36,872 nucleotides of DNA from Anaerolineales bacterium (lineage in GTDB: Bacteria; Chloroflexota; Anaerolineae; Anaerolineales; Villigracilaceae). This document shows, piece by piece, positions 1 to 8,729 of the stretch (within the stretch, counting starts at the first letter, position 1; the number at the start of each line of letters is the position of its first letter). Below the pieces are notes generated by a model. The model had not been told where the DNA came from. It saw nothing but the letters and a program-made list of their open reading frames with translations, and did not search any database. Where the stretch lies: NCBI GenBank assembly GCA_013140605.1, contig JABFSL010000110.1, positions 1-36,872 on the forward strand. Reading direction: 5' to 3'. Position numbers and translations under genes: made by a program.

Positions 1-3000
1 TCCCCAACCGTCCGCACAAATTGACTTACCGTCCAGCCATGCGAGAGATCAAAGGAGGATGTCCATTTGCTGACTGGGTCAAAGCTGGTCCCGTTGGAGA
101 GCGCCACATACACCCCATCCAACCCAAATCCGATCAAGTCATCCCGTCCGTCATTGTTGACATCCCCGACTGTCCGTACATACTGACTCACCGTCCAGCC
201 ATGCGAGAGATCAAAGGAGGATGTCCATTTGCTGACCGCACCAAATCCACTCCCAGTCGAGAGCGACACATACACCCCATCCAATCCAAATCCGATCAGA
301 TCATCCCGTCCGTCATTGTTGACATCCCCCACTGTCCGCACAAATTGACTCACCGTCCAGCCATGCGAGAGATCAAAGGACGATGTCCAGCGGCTCGCAG
401 GGGCAAAGGGTTTATTTATCGTATAAATCTCACCACCAGTGAAGTTGCCATCTCCGATAGCCGCCCCGCCCAACGGATTGCTAGCTAGATCAATAATAGA
501 ATTATTATCCACCACATCCAGGCGGACCGTACCGCTCCCGCTGCCTGTGTAGATCGTGACAGTGTAGACACTCCCCGAACCGCTGACCCCGCTCACGGCT
601 GCGCCTGAGACACCGCCGGTTGTCGTCAATGTGAAATCGCTGACATTAACCCCTGTCACGGATTCAGAGAAGGTGACCGTGAAACTTATGCCAGCTGCAG
701 ATGTGGGATTGGCACTGGCACGCAGAATGGATGAAACGGAGGGCGGAATTACCAGATTTCCTACCCCGTCTTGACTCCATAAGCCACCTTCATTGCGCGC
801 ACCAACTATTACATAATAAGGCTGACCATAGGTTAGATTCAATCCCATACGTTTGATTGAAGTTGTTGTACTGGAAACATATGTCCATTCCACCACATCG
901 CGACCGCCTGGTGTAGTGCCAATAGCATAGCGGTACTGGGTGATAAGCGATTGTGGATCACTGCTGCTCCAACTAGCAGAAATGGTTGTTAATCCATCTC
1001 CGCTGGCAGTCACAGTAGGCCGTAAAGGTGGCGTCACATCGCTAATAGAACCAGCATAATCCACGACAAAAGTGGTAGAGGAATTTGGAGCAATACGCAT
1101 TCCATCGGAATCAAATGCGTCACTTACGCTAACGTGATAAGCACCTCTCTGAATCGCAGATGTTATATCTAAGGTTGCTTGGTAAACATTGGAAGACCAT
1201 TGTTGGTTTTCATTTATAAAACAATATGAGTCTCGAAAAACGCCCACCCCGTTGTCTGCGCTAAACCATTTTGCTCCATCATTATCAATTCTGATTGCGT
1301 GAACTTGGCCGCTTGGCAATCGAGTATTTAAAGAAGTGAAAGTTCTCCAAGATGTTCCATCAAAACTGGCAACACCACGATCTGTACCGAACCATTTCGT
1401 ACCATTGCTATCTATAGCAATTGAATAAGCGGTATTATCTGGCAAGCCAGAATTATATGCACCATATACCGTCCAAGATACCCCGTTAAAGTGGGTAACG
1501 CCATCAATTGCGCCAATCCATTTTGTGCCATCACCATCTATAGCTATTGATCTAATCATGTTGCTTGGCAATCCAGAATTGGAGGTGTTGTATGATGTCC
1601 AAGATGCTCCGTCAAAACTGGCAACACCATTATCTGAACCAAACCATTTTGTGCCATTACTTTCTATAGCGACGGAATACACCCAATGGTTGTCCATATA
1701 TATTGTCCAGGATGTCCCATCAAAGCGGGCAACACCGTCATTTGTGCCGAACCATTTCGTGCCATCGCTCTCTATAGCAATCGACCTGATAGTATTATCT
1801 GGTAATCCAGAATTAGATGTGTCATATATTGTCCAGGATGTTCCATCAAAATGAGCAACCCCGCCACCATTTGTACCAAACCATTTCGTGCCATTGCTTT
1901 CTGCTGCAATTGACCATACAGGATAATCACTTAGCGAAAAACCAGAATTATCCTTGTTGTACACCTTCCAAGAGGTTCCATCAAAGCTGGCAACCCCATA
2001 AGCTATTGAGCCAAACCATTTCGTGCCATTACTCTCTGCGGCAATTGCATAGATTTGATTAGTCGGCAATAAAGAATTGGTAGTGTCATATCTAAATATA
2101 TTAGCATCACAAAATCTCACTGATGGAACATAGTTCAAATCCATAGGCTCGCTAAATTGGGCTTGGAAAGTCCCGGTCTGGATGCCCAAAGTAGTGTCTG
2201 GAAGAACATTCACCGAGCGCACATAACCCGGAGCGTTTTGATCAGGCTCGGTCAATACAGGTGCAAAGTTTACGGTTGCTTTCGTGCCGTCATCGTTAGA
2301 ATCGTAAATGCGACCAGCAATAGTTGCGGCATTCGTCGTTCCCCACCAGTTGTTTTGAACAGGAACTGACGTACCATTCGGAATGTTAATATAAAGATCG
2401 TATTTACCAAAGTTTCCATCAATGTTATTATTTGAAATTTCAAGTGGAGTACCGCCTTGTACAACGATTGCAGCATCATAATAATCAGGGGGACCAACGA
2501 GATATCCTAAAGAGCCAGTAAAAGTGTTATAACGCACAGTCGCTGCACCCACTCGCAAACCATAGTAATTATTAGCAATCAAATTATGTTCAATTAAACC
2601 TGTACTAGCGGTCATACCAGTACTAAAACCAATCAAACGGTTATACTGTGCGGTCACATTACTTCCAGCTATCAGGCCGTTACCAGTTCCCGGAGTAATA
2701 TTGTTCTCCACATTATTCCAGGTGACTATGGATGAATTGCCAACCACGATGCCATTTGAAGAAAAAAAAGTATTATGATCTACAATAGTGTTGTTTCCGC
2801 TACGCAAGATACCACGAAAGGTATTATTGACCACACTAAAAGAGTCGCCCAGAGTGGCACCACCAGCAGAATTGTCCTCAAAAATTCCGCCGCTTCCCGT
2901 GAAGGTGCCCATTTCCACTGTACCTCCAATTGTATTTCTCCTAACAATGCCAATACCGCTATCATAAACCGCCAGAGCGAGTCCACCCTCAATAATATTG

Positions 3001-5363
3001 TCTTCAACTATAGAAGCACCATCAATGACCAATCCACCGATTTTATTGCGATACGCTTTGCCAGCTCCCTGTATCCACACTAAGTTAGCAATATCATTAT
3101 CTAATAACCACAGCGGCGTCGCCCCCACAGAACAATTAACCACTGGGTTGCTTTTATTAGTATCTGCAAGGGAAATATGTGAGTGGGAAATGTAAGGCGT
3201 CGCCTGTGTGCAAGCAATTCCTGTCATTCCAGTTCCTTCAATATTTACATACCGCAGGATCGATCCAGAAATATATTGGCCATCTGCATCAGCCTGGGCA
3301 TCTGTGCTTGTGTCATCAAAAAAGATCTTATCCCACTTTTCCGTAGAATTGGATTTGAACAGGATTGGCTGATTAGCTGTACCATCCGCGATCAATGTTC
3401 CACCTACATTTATTGCATAAAAGCCACTAAATAAGACATTCGTCCCAGGTTGAATTGTAAGCGTTATACCGGGCTGAACAGTCACATGGTTGGTAATCAG
3501 ATAAGTCCTGTCATTTGTCCAGGTTTCGTTTACTGTAATTAGTCCAGATTTGCTTACAAATTCCGCCTCAGTCGTGATCGTAAAATCAAAAGAATTTGCA
3601 TATCCCGTAGTGTCGGTGATATTCAACGTAAACGGAATGGAATGGTTATAACCAGCACTGCTGTTCACAGAGAATGAGAAGGCAGCCGCATTTGTCTTTG
3701 TGGTTCCGGCGGCAATATTTCCATAGCTCGCACTTCCATTCACAATCGTAACGTGAGCATCCGTAGTCGAGAGTACGCCTGTTACTCCAAGTGCATCTCC
3801 ATTCCACGAGTCATTGCTTAGGGTTACCGTCAGTTGAGCCGTAGCATTTAATAAAGGCGAGCCATTGGCTTGTCCATTTACGTTATAACCTGTCATGGAA
3901 AGCACAGGGGTTGGCGCCAGCATGGCTGTGCCTGCGTTCAGACGTCCACTGCCCAGCAGTCCTGCATAGCTTGGATTTAATCCATCAATAAGATCGGTGG
4001 TATGGCTGATTTGAGAACGGATCATATCCTGATCCCAATCTGGGTGCAAAGACCGAAGCAATCCTGCTACCCCGGCTGCAAATGGTGCGGCCATTGAAGT
4101 GCCAGAGTTATCCACCCAGCCGCCTCCCAAGGCTGTGGTACGAATGTCAACAGCAGGAGCCGAGACATCCACCCAAGTTCCGTAATTTGAGAAACTAGCT
4201 TTGGCATCGTTGCTCTGCGTACCAGCTATTGCGAGTACATTATCATATGCGGCAGGATAAAACGGTTGATTCAAGTTGTCATTACCCGAACCTGCCACAA
4301 TTACAACACCATAAGTATTGACTGCGGTATCAATAGCGTTTCGCAAGAGAGTAGAGTTGGCATATCCACCCATGGAAAGATTGATAACCTTGGCTCCTTT
4401 TTGCGCCGCATATAAAACACCAGCCGCAATATCTGAGTAATTTGCCGTATCGGAGAGCATTACCTTTACTGGCATTATGCGGCATTGCGGACAAACACCT
4501 GCAATCCCTTGTCCGTTGCCTCCAACAGCCGCTGCTACTCCAGAAACAAGTGTGCCGTGACCTGTTCCATCAGAAATATCATTATTGCCAGCTACGAAGT
4601 TCCAGCCATTCACATCATCAATATATCCATTACTATCATCATCAATTCCATTGCTCGCGATTTCACCAGGGTTTATCCATAAATTCCCAGAAAGGTCTGG
4701 ATGGGTGAGATCGATACCTGAATCAATGATCGCAATTGTGACGGTGGACGAGCCATAAGTATCATCCCATGCGCCTTCGATATTAATTTTTGCTAATCCC
4801 CATTGTTGGTCATATAGCGGATCGTCAATTGTGAGTGAGTTTACAGAGTAGGCAGGAAACGTTTGCGCAGTTGTCGGAATATCAGCCGGGACAGCGATGT
4901 AATCCGGTTCGGCGAATGTCACTTCGGGAAGTGCGGCCAATGTCTCCGCCGCGCCCATAACATCTGTGCCTGATCTCAACTGGACCCGATAGACTCTTTT
5001 TGTTAAATCAGTTCTGTTTACACTCTGACGTTCAGTTGCAACCCGCTTAGAAGGAAAGAGCGGCTCAACCGAGCGCATCCCTAGTGAACTCAGGGCAGCA
5101 CTAAGTGAAGTGGAACCTGCAGTATATGATCTCCCAGTTATCCCTTGTGAATTTGATTCCAAAATAACGCCGCCTTGAACTTCCAAGAGGATCATATCTG
5201 GAACATAAGGATATTGGGCATTTTGAACTTTTGAAGATTCTAATGACATGGAGTTAATAGGCTCATTGGCCTTATTATTCGGTGCAGCGGCAACTTGCCC
5301 GGTGCAAAAAACCAGAAGTAGGATAAGGTTGCTCAAAACTTTGAATATTCGATTGCGAAACAT
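1..5363 (-). CDS. Giant secreted S8 subtilisin-like protease with beta-helix, propeller, FN3, Ig-like and FG-GAP repeats (C-terminus beyond window)
   Basis: The frame is open from ATG at 5363 to the window edge (1787 residues seen), with GGAGG just upstream. Residues 1-27 form a signal peptide. A propeptide-like region (about 45-180) is followed by a subtilase domain with the full triad: Asp214 (DSGID), His269 (GHGT) and Ser423 (GTSMAAP), with Asn361 as the likely oxyanion residue. The rest is modular. About 490-620 is beta-sandwich-like. About 630-990 is an Asn-rich right-handed parallel beta-helix with short N-N-x-I/V rungs. About 1096-1374 holds seven repeats of roughly 42 residues containing SNGTKWFG-type cores, like two-component-regulator propeller repeats. 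Then come an FN3-like domain (about 1440-1530), a bacterial Ig-like/adhesin domain (about 1531-1645) and tandem FG-GAP/VCBS-like repeats with DVNNDGRDDL. Inferred role: extracellular protein degradation or adhesion. The protease call is secure; the substrate is unknown. Confidence 0.93.
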   Translation of the reverse strand, partial: MFRNRIFKVLSNLILLLVFCTGQVAAAPNNKANEPINSMSLESSKVQNAQYPYVPDMILLEVQGGVILESNSQGITGRSYTAGSTSLSAALSSLGMRSVEPLFPSKRVATERQSVNRTDLTKRVYRVQLRSGTDVMGAAETLAALPEVTFAEPDYIAVPADIPTTAQTFPAYSVNSLTIDDPLYDQQWGLAKINIEGAWDDTYGSSTVTIAIIDSGIDLTHPDLSGNLWINPGEIASNGIDDDSNGYIDDVNGWNFVAGNNDISDGTGHGTLVSGVAAAVGGNGQGIAGVCPQCRIMPVKVMLSDTANYSDIAAGVLYAAQKGAKVINLSMGGYANSTLLRNAIDTAVNTYGVVIVAGSGNDNLNQPFYPAAYDNVLAIAGTQSNDAKASFSNYGTWVDVSAPAVDIRTTALGGGWVDNSGTSMAAPFAAGVAGLLRSLHPDWDQDMIRSQISHTTDLIDGLNPSYAGLLGSGRLNAGTAMLAPTPVLSMTGYNVNGQANGSPLLNATAQLTVTLSNDSWNGDALGVTGVLSTTDAHVTIVNGSASYGNIAAGTTKTNAAAFSFSVNSSAGYNHSIPFTLNITDTTGYANSFDFTITTEAEFVSKSGLITVNETWTNDRTYLITNHVTVQPGITLTIQPGTNVLFSGFYAINVGGTLIADGTANQPILFKSNSTEKWDKIFFDDTSTDAQADADGQYISGSILRYVNIEGTGMTGIACTQATPYISHSHISLADTNKSNPVVNCSVGATPLWLLDNDIANLVWIQGAGKAYRNKIGGLVIDGASIVEDNIIEGGLALAVYDSGIGIVRRNTIGGTVEMGTFTGSGGIFEDNSAGGATLGDSFSVVNNTFRGILRSGNNTIVDHNTFFSSNGIVVGNSSIVTWNNVENNITPGTGNGLIAGSNVTAQYNRLIGFSTGMTASTGLIEHNLIANNYYGLRVGAATVRYNTFTGSLGYLVGPPDYYDAAIVVQGGTPLEISNNNIDGNFGKYDLYINIPNGTSVPVQNNWWGTTNAATIAGRIYDSNDDGTKATVNFAPVLTEPDQNAPGYVRSVNVLPDTTLGIQTGTFQAQFSEPMDLNYVPSVRFCDANIFRYDTTNSLLPTNQIYAIAAESNGTKWFGSIAYGVASFDGTSWKVYNKDNSGFSLSDYPVWSIAAESNGTKWFGTNGGGVAHFDGTSWTIYDTSNSGLPDNTIRSIAIESDGTKWFGTNDGVARFDGTSWTIYMDNHWVYSVAIESNGTKWFGSDNGVASFDGASWTSYNTSNSGLPSNMIRSIAIDGDGTKWIGAIDGVTHFNGVSWTVYGAYNSGLPDNTAYSIAIDSNGTKWFGTDRGVASFDGTSWRTFTSLNTRLPSGQVHAIRIDNDGAKWFSADNGVGVFRDSYCFINENQQWSSNVYQATLDITSAIQRGAYHVSVSDAFDSDGMRIAPNSSTTFVVDYAGSISDVTPPLRPTVTASGDGLTTISASWSSSDPQSLITQYRYAIGTTPGGRDVVEWTYVSSTTTSIKRMGLNLTYGQPYYVIVGARNEGGLWSQDGVGNLVIPPSVSSILRASANPTSAAGISFTVTFSESVTGVNVSDFTLTTTGGVSGAAVSGVSGSGSVYTVTIYTGSGSGTVRLDVVDNNSIIDLASNPLGGAAIGDGNFTGGEIYTINKPFAPASRWTSSFDLSHGWTVSQFVRTVGDVNNDGRDDLIGFGLDGVYVSLSTGSGFGAVSKWTSSFDLSHGWTVSQYVRTVGDVNNDGRDDLIGFGLDGVYVALSNGTSFDPVSKWTSSFDLSHGWTVSQFVRTVG
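29..400 (-). repeat. 162-bp in-frame tandem repeats encoding 54-residue FG-GAP-like units
   Basis: The same block recurs with starts at 29, 191 and 353, exactly 162 bp apart. The two complete copies are highly similar by eye, and the third is the diverging first unit. Each unit encodes W-T-S-S-F-D-L-S-H-G-W, then V-R-T-V-G-D-V-N-N-D-G-R-D-D-L, which is typical of integrin-like FG-GAP repeats with an Asp-rich metal loop. The array runs off the window, so its copy number is unknown. Confidence 0.9.
1240..2075 (-). repeat. Seven tandem propeller-blade repeats within the subtilase
   Basis: Seven units of about 126 bp (42 residues) encode variants of S-I-A-I-E-S-N-G-T-K-W-F-G, then G-V-A-S-F-D-G-T-S-W. 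The most degenerate unit (NDGAKWFS) lies near 1270. Seven blades would be enough to close a propeller on their own. The repeat is coding and in frame throughout. Confidence 0.8.
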
Positions 5364-5416
5364 AAGAGTCCTCCAAATGTTCCAAACAGCTTGTAATACC
5401 GTTGTTAATTGATTTC

Positions 5417-5444
5417 AGTATAAATCCAAAGAAGTACAAATCAA
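5417..5444 (-). promoter_or_regulatory. Sigma-70-like promoter for the subtilase gene
   Basis: On the minus strand TTGATT (5439-5444) and TATACT (5417-5422) are separated by 16 bp. They lie about 50 bp upstream of the ATG at 5363, leaving a short leader that ends in a strong GGAGG site. Confidence 0.55.
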
Positions 5445-5463
5445 GTGTCATTTATCCCCGATT

Positions 5464-5515
5464 TGTAAATCAAAAAGAGCCGCAAGATTTCTCTCGTGGC
5501 TCTTTTTGATTTACA
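5464..5515 (-). terminator. Rho-independent terminator after the cbiMQO operon
   Basis: An 18-bp perfect inverted repeat (5464-5481 with 5498-5515) contains AAAAAGAGCC and GGCTCTTTTT around a 16-nt loop, with built-in A and T tracts. It starts 20 bp past the cbiO stop codon. Confidence 0.8.
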
Positions 5516-5535
5516 GCTTATTTCATCCACAAATC

Positions 5536-6291
5536 TCACGGCTTCTCCAACCCATGCGCCGTCAGCAACTCTTCGTTCTCCAGTATTTCCATCGTCAATC
5601 CATCGGCTACAATATTGCCATCATCCATCACGATCGTGCGCGGAAATAATTCCTGCACCAGTCTCATATCATGTGTGGAGACCAGCATCGTGATCGGCAG
5701 TTCGCGCAGTAAATTAATCAATGTCCTGCGTGCGCGCGGATCGAGTCCAGCGGAGGGTTCATCCAACACCAGAATCCTTGGGTTCATGGATAAAACCGTT
5801 GCGATGGCGATGCGTTTTTTCTCGCCGACACTTAAATGATGGGACAGGCGGTCTTTATAGGATGACATGCGCACCGCTTCGAGCGCAGAGTCCACCCGCG
5901 CGCGCACTTCTGATTCAGAGAGTCCCATGTGCAGCGGACCAAATGCCACATCCTCGAATACGGTTGGCGAGAAGAGTTGGTCGTCGGGGTTCTGGAACAC
6001 GAGTCCGACCATTGAACGGATAACAGGCAAATTGTCACGTTTGAGGCGCAGACCGCCCAGATCAATTTCGCCCTGCCCAGCTAGAATCCCATTCAGGTGC
6101 AGCATCAACGTGGATTTGCCCGCGCCGTTCGGCCCGACCAACGCAACCTTATCGCCCGAACATAAGTTGAATGAGATTCCGCGCAGCGCAACGTGCCCAT
6201 CGGGGTAGGAGAAATGCAGGCTGCGTACTTGCAGCACATCGCCTTCGCATTCGGGTAGGTTAAATTTTTCAGCAGCATGTGTAATTGGCAT
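5536..6291 (-). CDS. cbiO: Energy-coupling factor ATPase CbiO (cobalt/nickel transport)
   Basis: This is the cytoplasmic ATPase that powers the CbiMQO-type cobalt/nickel importer. In order it shows Walker A GPNGAGKST, a Q-loop region with VFQNPDDQLFSPTVFEDVAFGP split by the typical NPDDQ signature, the ABC signature LSVGEKKR (the common form is LSGGQ/LSGGEKKR), Walker B ILVLDEPSAGLD and the switch histidine in STHD. The start is placed at the ATG that overlaps the cbiQ stop codon (TAATG). A longer frame back to 6354 would overlap cbiQ by 64 bp and adds residues unlike the family. The length of 251 aa is normal for CbiO/EcfA proteins. Translational coupling to cbiQ is likely. Confidence 0.92.
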   Translation of the reverse strand: MPITHAAEKFNLPECEGDVLQVRSLHFSYPDGHVALRGISFNLCSGDKVALVGPNGAGKSTLMLHLNGILAGQGEIDLGGLRLKRDNLPVIRSMVGLVFQNPDDQLFSPTVFEDVAFGPLHMGLSESEVRARVDSALEAVRMSSYKDRLSHHLSVGEKKRIAIATVLSMNPRILVLDEPSAGLDPRARRTLINLLRELPITMLVSTHDMRLVQELFPRTIVMDDGNIVADGLTMEILENEELLTAHGLEKP

Positions 6292-7082
6292 TAGAACCGT
6301 CCCACAAATTGCATTGCAAGAATAAACAGAAAAGCGACCGCGGCATACGCCCAATCACGGCCGTGAAGTTCATGCGGATTCAACGTCAACAGTTGACCGA
6401 CATATCCGCGCGCCAGCATCGCATTATAGATGCGATCACTGCGCTCGTAACTTCGCAGAAATAATTGACCTGCCATGTGCCCGGACACTCTCGCCCGCCA
6501 CAGCACGCCTCCACCTGACCTTTGGCCTGTTGCGGCCGCCGAACGAGATTGTCTCGCCCGAAGCAGCCGCATCACTTCATCCATCAGCACAAATAGGTAG
6601 CGATATAAAAACGCGATGATCGTGGTGAGAATGGCAGGCACACGCAAATGTTCAAACGCGTGAATGAGGTCAGGGAAACGTGTAACCGCCACCAGCAAAA
6701 TCGCCGCCTGCACCGACAACCACGAGCGAATGACAATGCTGACAAAGCGCAGTAAGCCTGCATCTGTGACCGTGAATTCCCACATCATAAAATGGAATTG
6801 AGAGAGTGGCTTACCGGGGATGGAAAACAAAACCGTCACAGCCACAAGCGCAAATGGCAGTGCGATAAATGAACGTTTGAATGTATATCCCAAGCCAAGA
6901 TCGGAAAGTGCATTCGCAAGGAATAGGAAAAGCCATGCCAGCCCAAAAGCAGTCCATGCGCCATCGGGAAGCAGGGCGTTTGAAAGAATGAAAGCGATCA
7001 CCACCACAACCTTAATGCGTGGGTCAAGGCGATGGAGTGCGCTGTCGTGATGATGATAACGGTCGAAGGCGTCTGAATGCAT
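6291..7082 (-). CDS. cbiQ: Energy-coupling factor transmembrane protein CbiQ
   Basis: This 263-aa integral membrane protein links the ATPase to the substrate-binding component in an ECF-type metal importer. The N-terminus (DPRIKVVVVIAFIL) is typical of the CbiQ/EcfT family, followed by five or so hydrophobic segments. The cytoplasmic coupling region holds RSYERSDRIYNAMLARGY, whose A-R-G motif contacts the ATPase in characterised EcfT proteins. The gene begins 20 bp after cbiM and its stop overlaps the cbiO start by one base. Nothing is missing relative to the family. Confidence 0.92.
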   Translation of the reverse strand: MHSDAFDRYHHHDSALHRLDPRIKVVVVIAFILSNALLPDGAWTAFGLAWLFLFLANALSDLGLGYTFKRSFIALPFALVAVTVLFSIPGKPLSQFHFMMWEFTVTDAGLLRFVSIVIRSWLSVQAAILLVAVTRFPDLIHAFEHLRVPAILTTIIAFLYRYLFVLMDEVMRLLRARQSRSAAATGQRSGGGVLWRARVSGHMAGQLFLRSYERSDRIYNAMLARGYVGQLLTLNPHELHGRDWAYAAVAFLFILAMQFVGRF

Positions 7083-7102
7083 GGCGATTTGTGATTTTGG
7101 AT

Positions 7103-8089
7103 TTACGATTTTGGATTGGGCTGGGTTGTTCGATTGGTTTTAGCAGGCGCATCAAGACCACGTTTAGATTGCAGCGAGCGGCCTGTTATAAAAACGATTG
7201 CCAGAACAACGATGACACCAATCGCACCTGCGACAATTTTCGATGCAGATACTGATGCGAGGAAAGGAACTGTGTATCCAGCCAAAGGTCCACTGGCAGA
7301 TTTGGCGGTTTGAATAAAACCCAGGTCTGTTGCGACACGATTGAGACCATCGGGATTAGCCGATGCAAATGGCGAGAGCAGGACAACTGTCAGCGTGATC
7401 AAGACACCGGTCAATATCCAGCCTTTACCGCCTTGAGCAGATTCCGATCTCTCACCTATCAAATCGGGGCGGGTTCGCATGATGAAAAGTACTGCCGCTA
7501 CTGTGATCAAAGCCTCGCCAAGTCCGATAAAGGCATGAACAAACAGCATGGCTGGGACAACGATCTGCACTTCAGCATTTCCGCTTAACCAAATTTGCAA
7601 CGCTGTTGACAACGCGCCAGCCATCACGGACAGCCACGCCGCCACACCAATCACTGTCAACTTGAGCGCGCGATTGCTGCCAAGCACAGAACGATACAGA
7701 CCATATCCAACCGCGCAAGTCAGGATGCCCATATTAAGAATATTCGCACCCATCACAACCAATCCGCCATCTTGGAAGAGCAGTCCCTGCACAGCGATGA
7801 CAGCGGTCATCACCAACATGCCCGCCCACGGACCCAGGGTAATAGCCGCTAACACACCGCCGAGCAAATGTCCTGAAGTACCACCTAAAACGGGGAAGTT
7901 GATCATCTGCGCGGCAAAGATAAATGCCGCCATGACGCCCATCAAAGGGACTTGTCTTTCACCAAGCGATTTATTCGTACGCGAGATGGCAATTCCAAGA
8001 GTAATGATCGTGATCACCCAACAAATAAGCGAAACGGCAATGCTAAGGAAGTTATCCGGGATGTGCATGGGAACAGGGGAATACAACAT
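7103..8089 (-). CDS. cbiM: Cobalt/nickel ECF substrate-binding protein CbiM fused to a PDGLE (CbiN-like) domain
   Basis: The first roughly 210 residues are CbiM/NikM: MHIPDNFLS, a conserved INFPVLGGTSGHLLGG stretch carrying a metal-site histidine, and six or more membrane spans. After a linker, NPDGLNRVA and a further membrane span form the PDGLE domain, which replaces the separate CbiN/NikN subunit. The start is uncertain in a way that matters. AAGGAGA lies 7-8 bases before the ATG at 8089, giving seven residues ahead of MHIP. The ATG at 8068, which would give the family's usual Met-His N-terminus, has no visible ribosome site. It could carry cobalt or nickel; the sequence does not say which. 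Confidence 0.92.
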   Translation of the reverse strand: MLYSPVPMHIPDNFLSIAVSLICWVITIITLGIAISRTNKSLGERQVPLMGVMAAFIFAAQMINFPVLGGTSGHLLGGVLAAITLGPWAGMLVMTAVIAVQGLLFQDGGLVVMGANILNMGILTCAVGYGLYRSVLGSNRALKLTVIGVAAWLSVMAGALSTALQIWLSGNAEVQIVVPAMLFVHAFIGLGEALITVAAVLFIMRTRPDLIGERSESAQGGKGWILTGVLITLTVVLLSPFASANPDGLNRVATDLGFIQTAKSASGPLAGYTVPFLASVSASKIVAGAIGVIVVLAIVFITGRSLQSKRGLDAPAKTNRTTQPNPKS

Positions 8090-8111
8090 GTAAATCTCCT
8101 TGTGATTTCAT

Positions 8112-8225
8112 GTCGTTACGAGGGCGCTCTTGATCGTTGCCCGAAGCAACCTCCTAATAACTAGGGATTGCTCACCGCACTGGCGTACGGCGCAAGTGTC
8201 GTCGCTTTCGCTCCTCGCAATGACG
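8112..8225. repeat. Dispersed palindromic repeat (GTCGTTACGAGG ... CCTCGCAATGACG family), copy 1
   Basis: The ends are inverted (GTCGTTACGAGG and CCTCGCAATGACG), and an inner inverted pair (GAAGCAACCTCC and GGGATTGC) brackets a short centre. The same end sequences and inner pair occur at 32277-32407. It fills nearly all the gap between the Fur-family gene and cbiM, so it would be transcribed within that operon. Confidence 0.75.
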
Positions 8226-8230
8226 TTGTT

Positions 8231-8650
8231 TTATGATTGACAATCCGAACACAAGCCAAAGAATGTGACATGGCCGGAATCAAGCTTATAACCGGTAGAC
8301 GACTCAAGCTGACGGTACAAAAGTTCAAGCGGAGCATGTTCCACCTGAACTGTCCCGCCGCATTTATGGCAGATCAAATGGTGATGTTGTTTCGCCGCCA
8401 GTTCGTAAACTATTTTTCCATTGCCCACATGCGCGGCAAGCAAAAATTTCTTTTCGGCTAGATCTTCCAGCGTGCGGTACACGGTCGGCTCTGTCAGGCG
8501 TGGATATTCCTTGCGCGCCTGTTTATACACCTGGGTAGGCGAAAGATGTCCGCCGGAATGATGGAGCACGTGCAGGATCGCGTTTCGTTGAGGCGTCATG
8601 CGCAGTCCTTGAGCGCGTAATTGGGGGGCATAGTTAATGGAACAGGTCAT
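8231..8650 (-). CDS. Fur-family metal-dependent transcriptional regulator
   Basis: The 139-aa protein has a winged-helix DNA-binding domain (about 10-75; TPQRNAILHVL, then LTEPTVYRTLEDL as the recognition region). The dimerisation domain has metal ligands HHH (89-91), CxxC (94/97), His127 and a C-terminal CxxC (134/137). The two CxxC pairs form the usual structural zinc site. It is first in the cbiMQO gene order, separated by the repeat at 8112-8225, so it probably controls the importer. That makes a nickel-responsive (Nur-like) role attractive, but Zur or Fur specificity cannot be excluded from sequence. A candidate operator lies just upstream. Confidence 0.9.
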   Translation of the reverse strand: MTCSINYAPQLRAQGLRMTPQRNAILHVLHHSGGHLSPTQVYKQARKEYPRLTEPTVYRTLEDLAEKKFLLAAHVGNGKIVYELAAKQHHHLICHKCGGTVQVEHAPLELLYRQLESSTGYKLDSGHVTFFGLCSDCQS

Positions 8651-8659
8651 GGAAATCCT

Positions 8660-8679
8660 TATTGCAACTTTTTACAATA
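8660..8679 (-). promoter_or_regulatory. Candidate autoregulatory operator for the Fur-family gene
   Basis: On the minus strand the sequence is TATTGTA-N6-TGCAATA, an inverted repeat with six of seven positions matching. It contains TTGTAA and TTGCAA half-sites, which resemble the TTGCAA-type half-sites reported for nickel-responsive Nur proteins. It begins about 10 bp before the start codon and overlaps the likely ribosome-binding region (AAGGA). Binding is inferred only. Confidence 0.45.
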
Positions 8680-8729
8680 GCACAATTTAAGAGCGGCTTT
8701 TCCCGTGATTTCTTACCTTAAAATAAATC

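Noticed and set aside
29-400. CRISPR array
   Set aside because: The repeats are 162 bp, coding, and have no variable spacers of uniform length.
7548-8093. 181-codon plus-strand reading frame opposite cbiM
   Set aside because: It is fully antisense to cbiM, whose codons and motifs are clear; the frame is a shadow of its codon bias.
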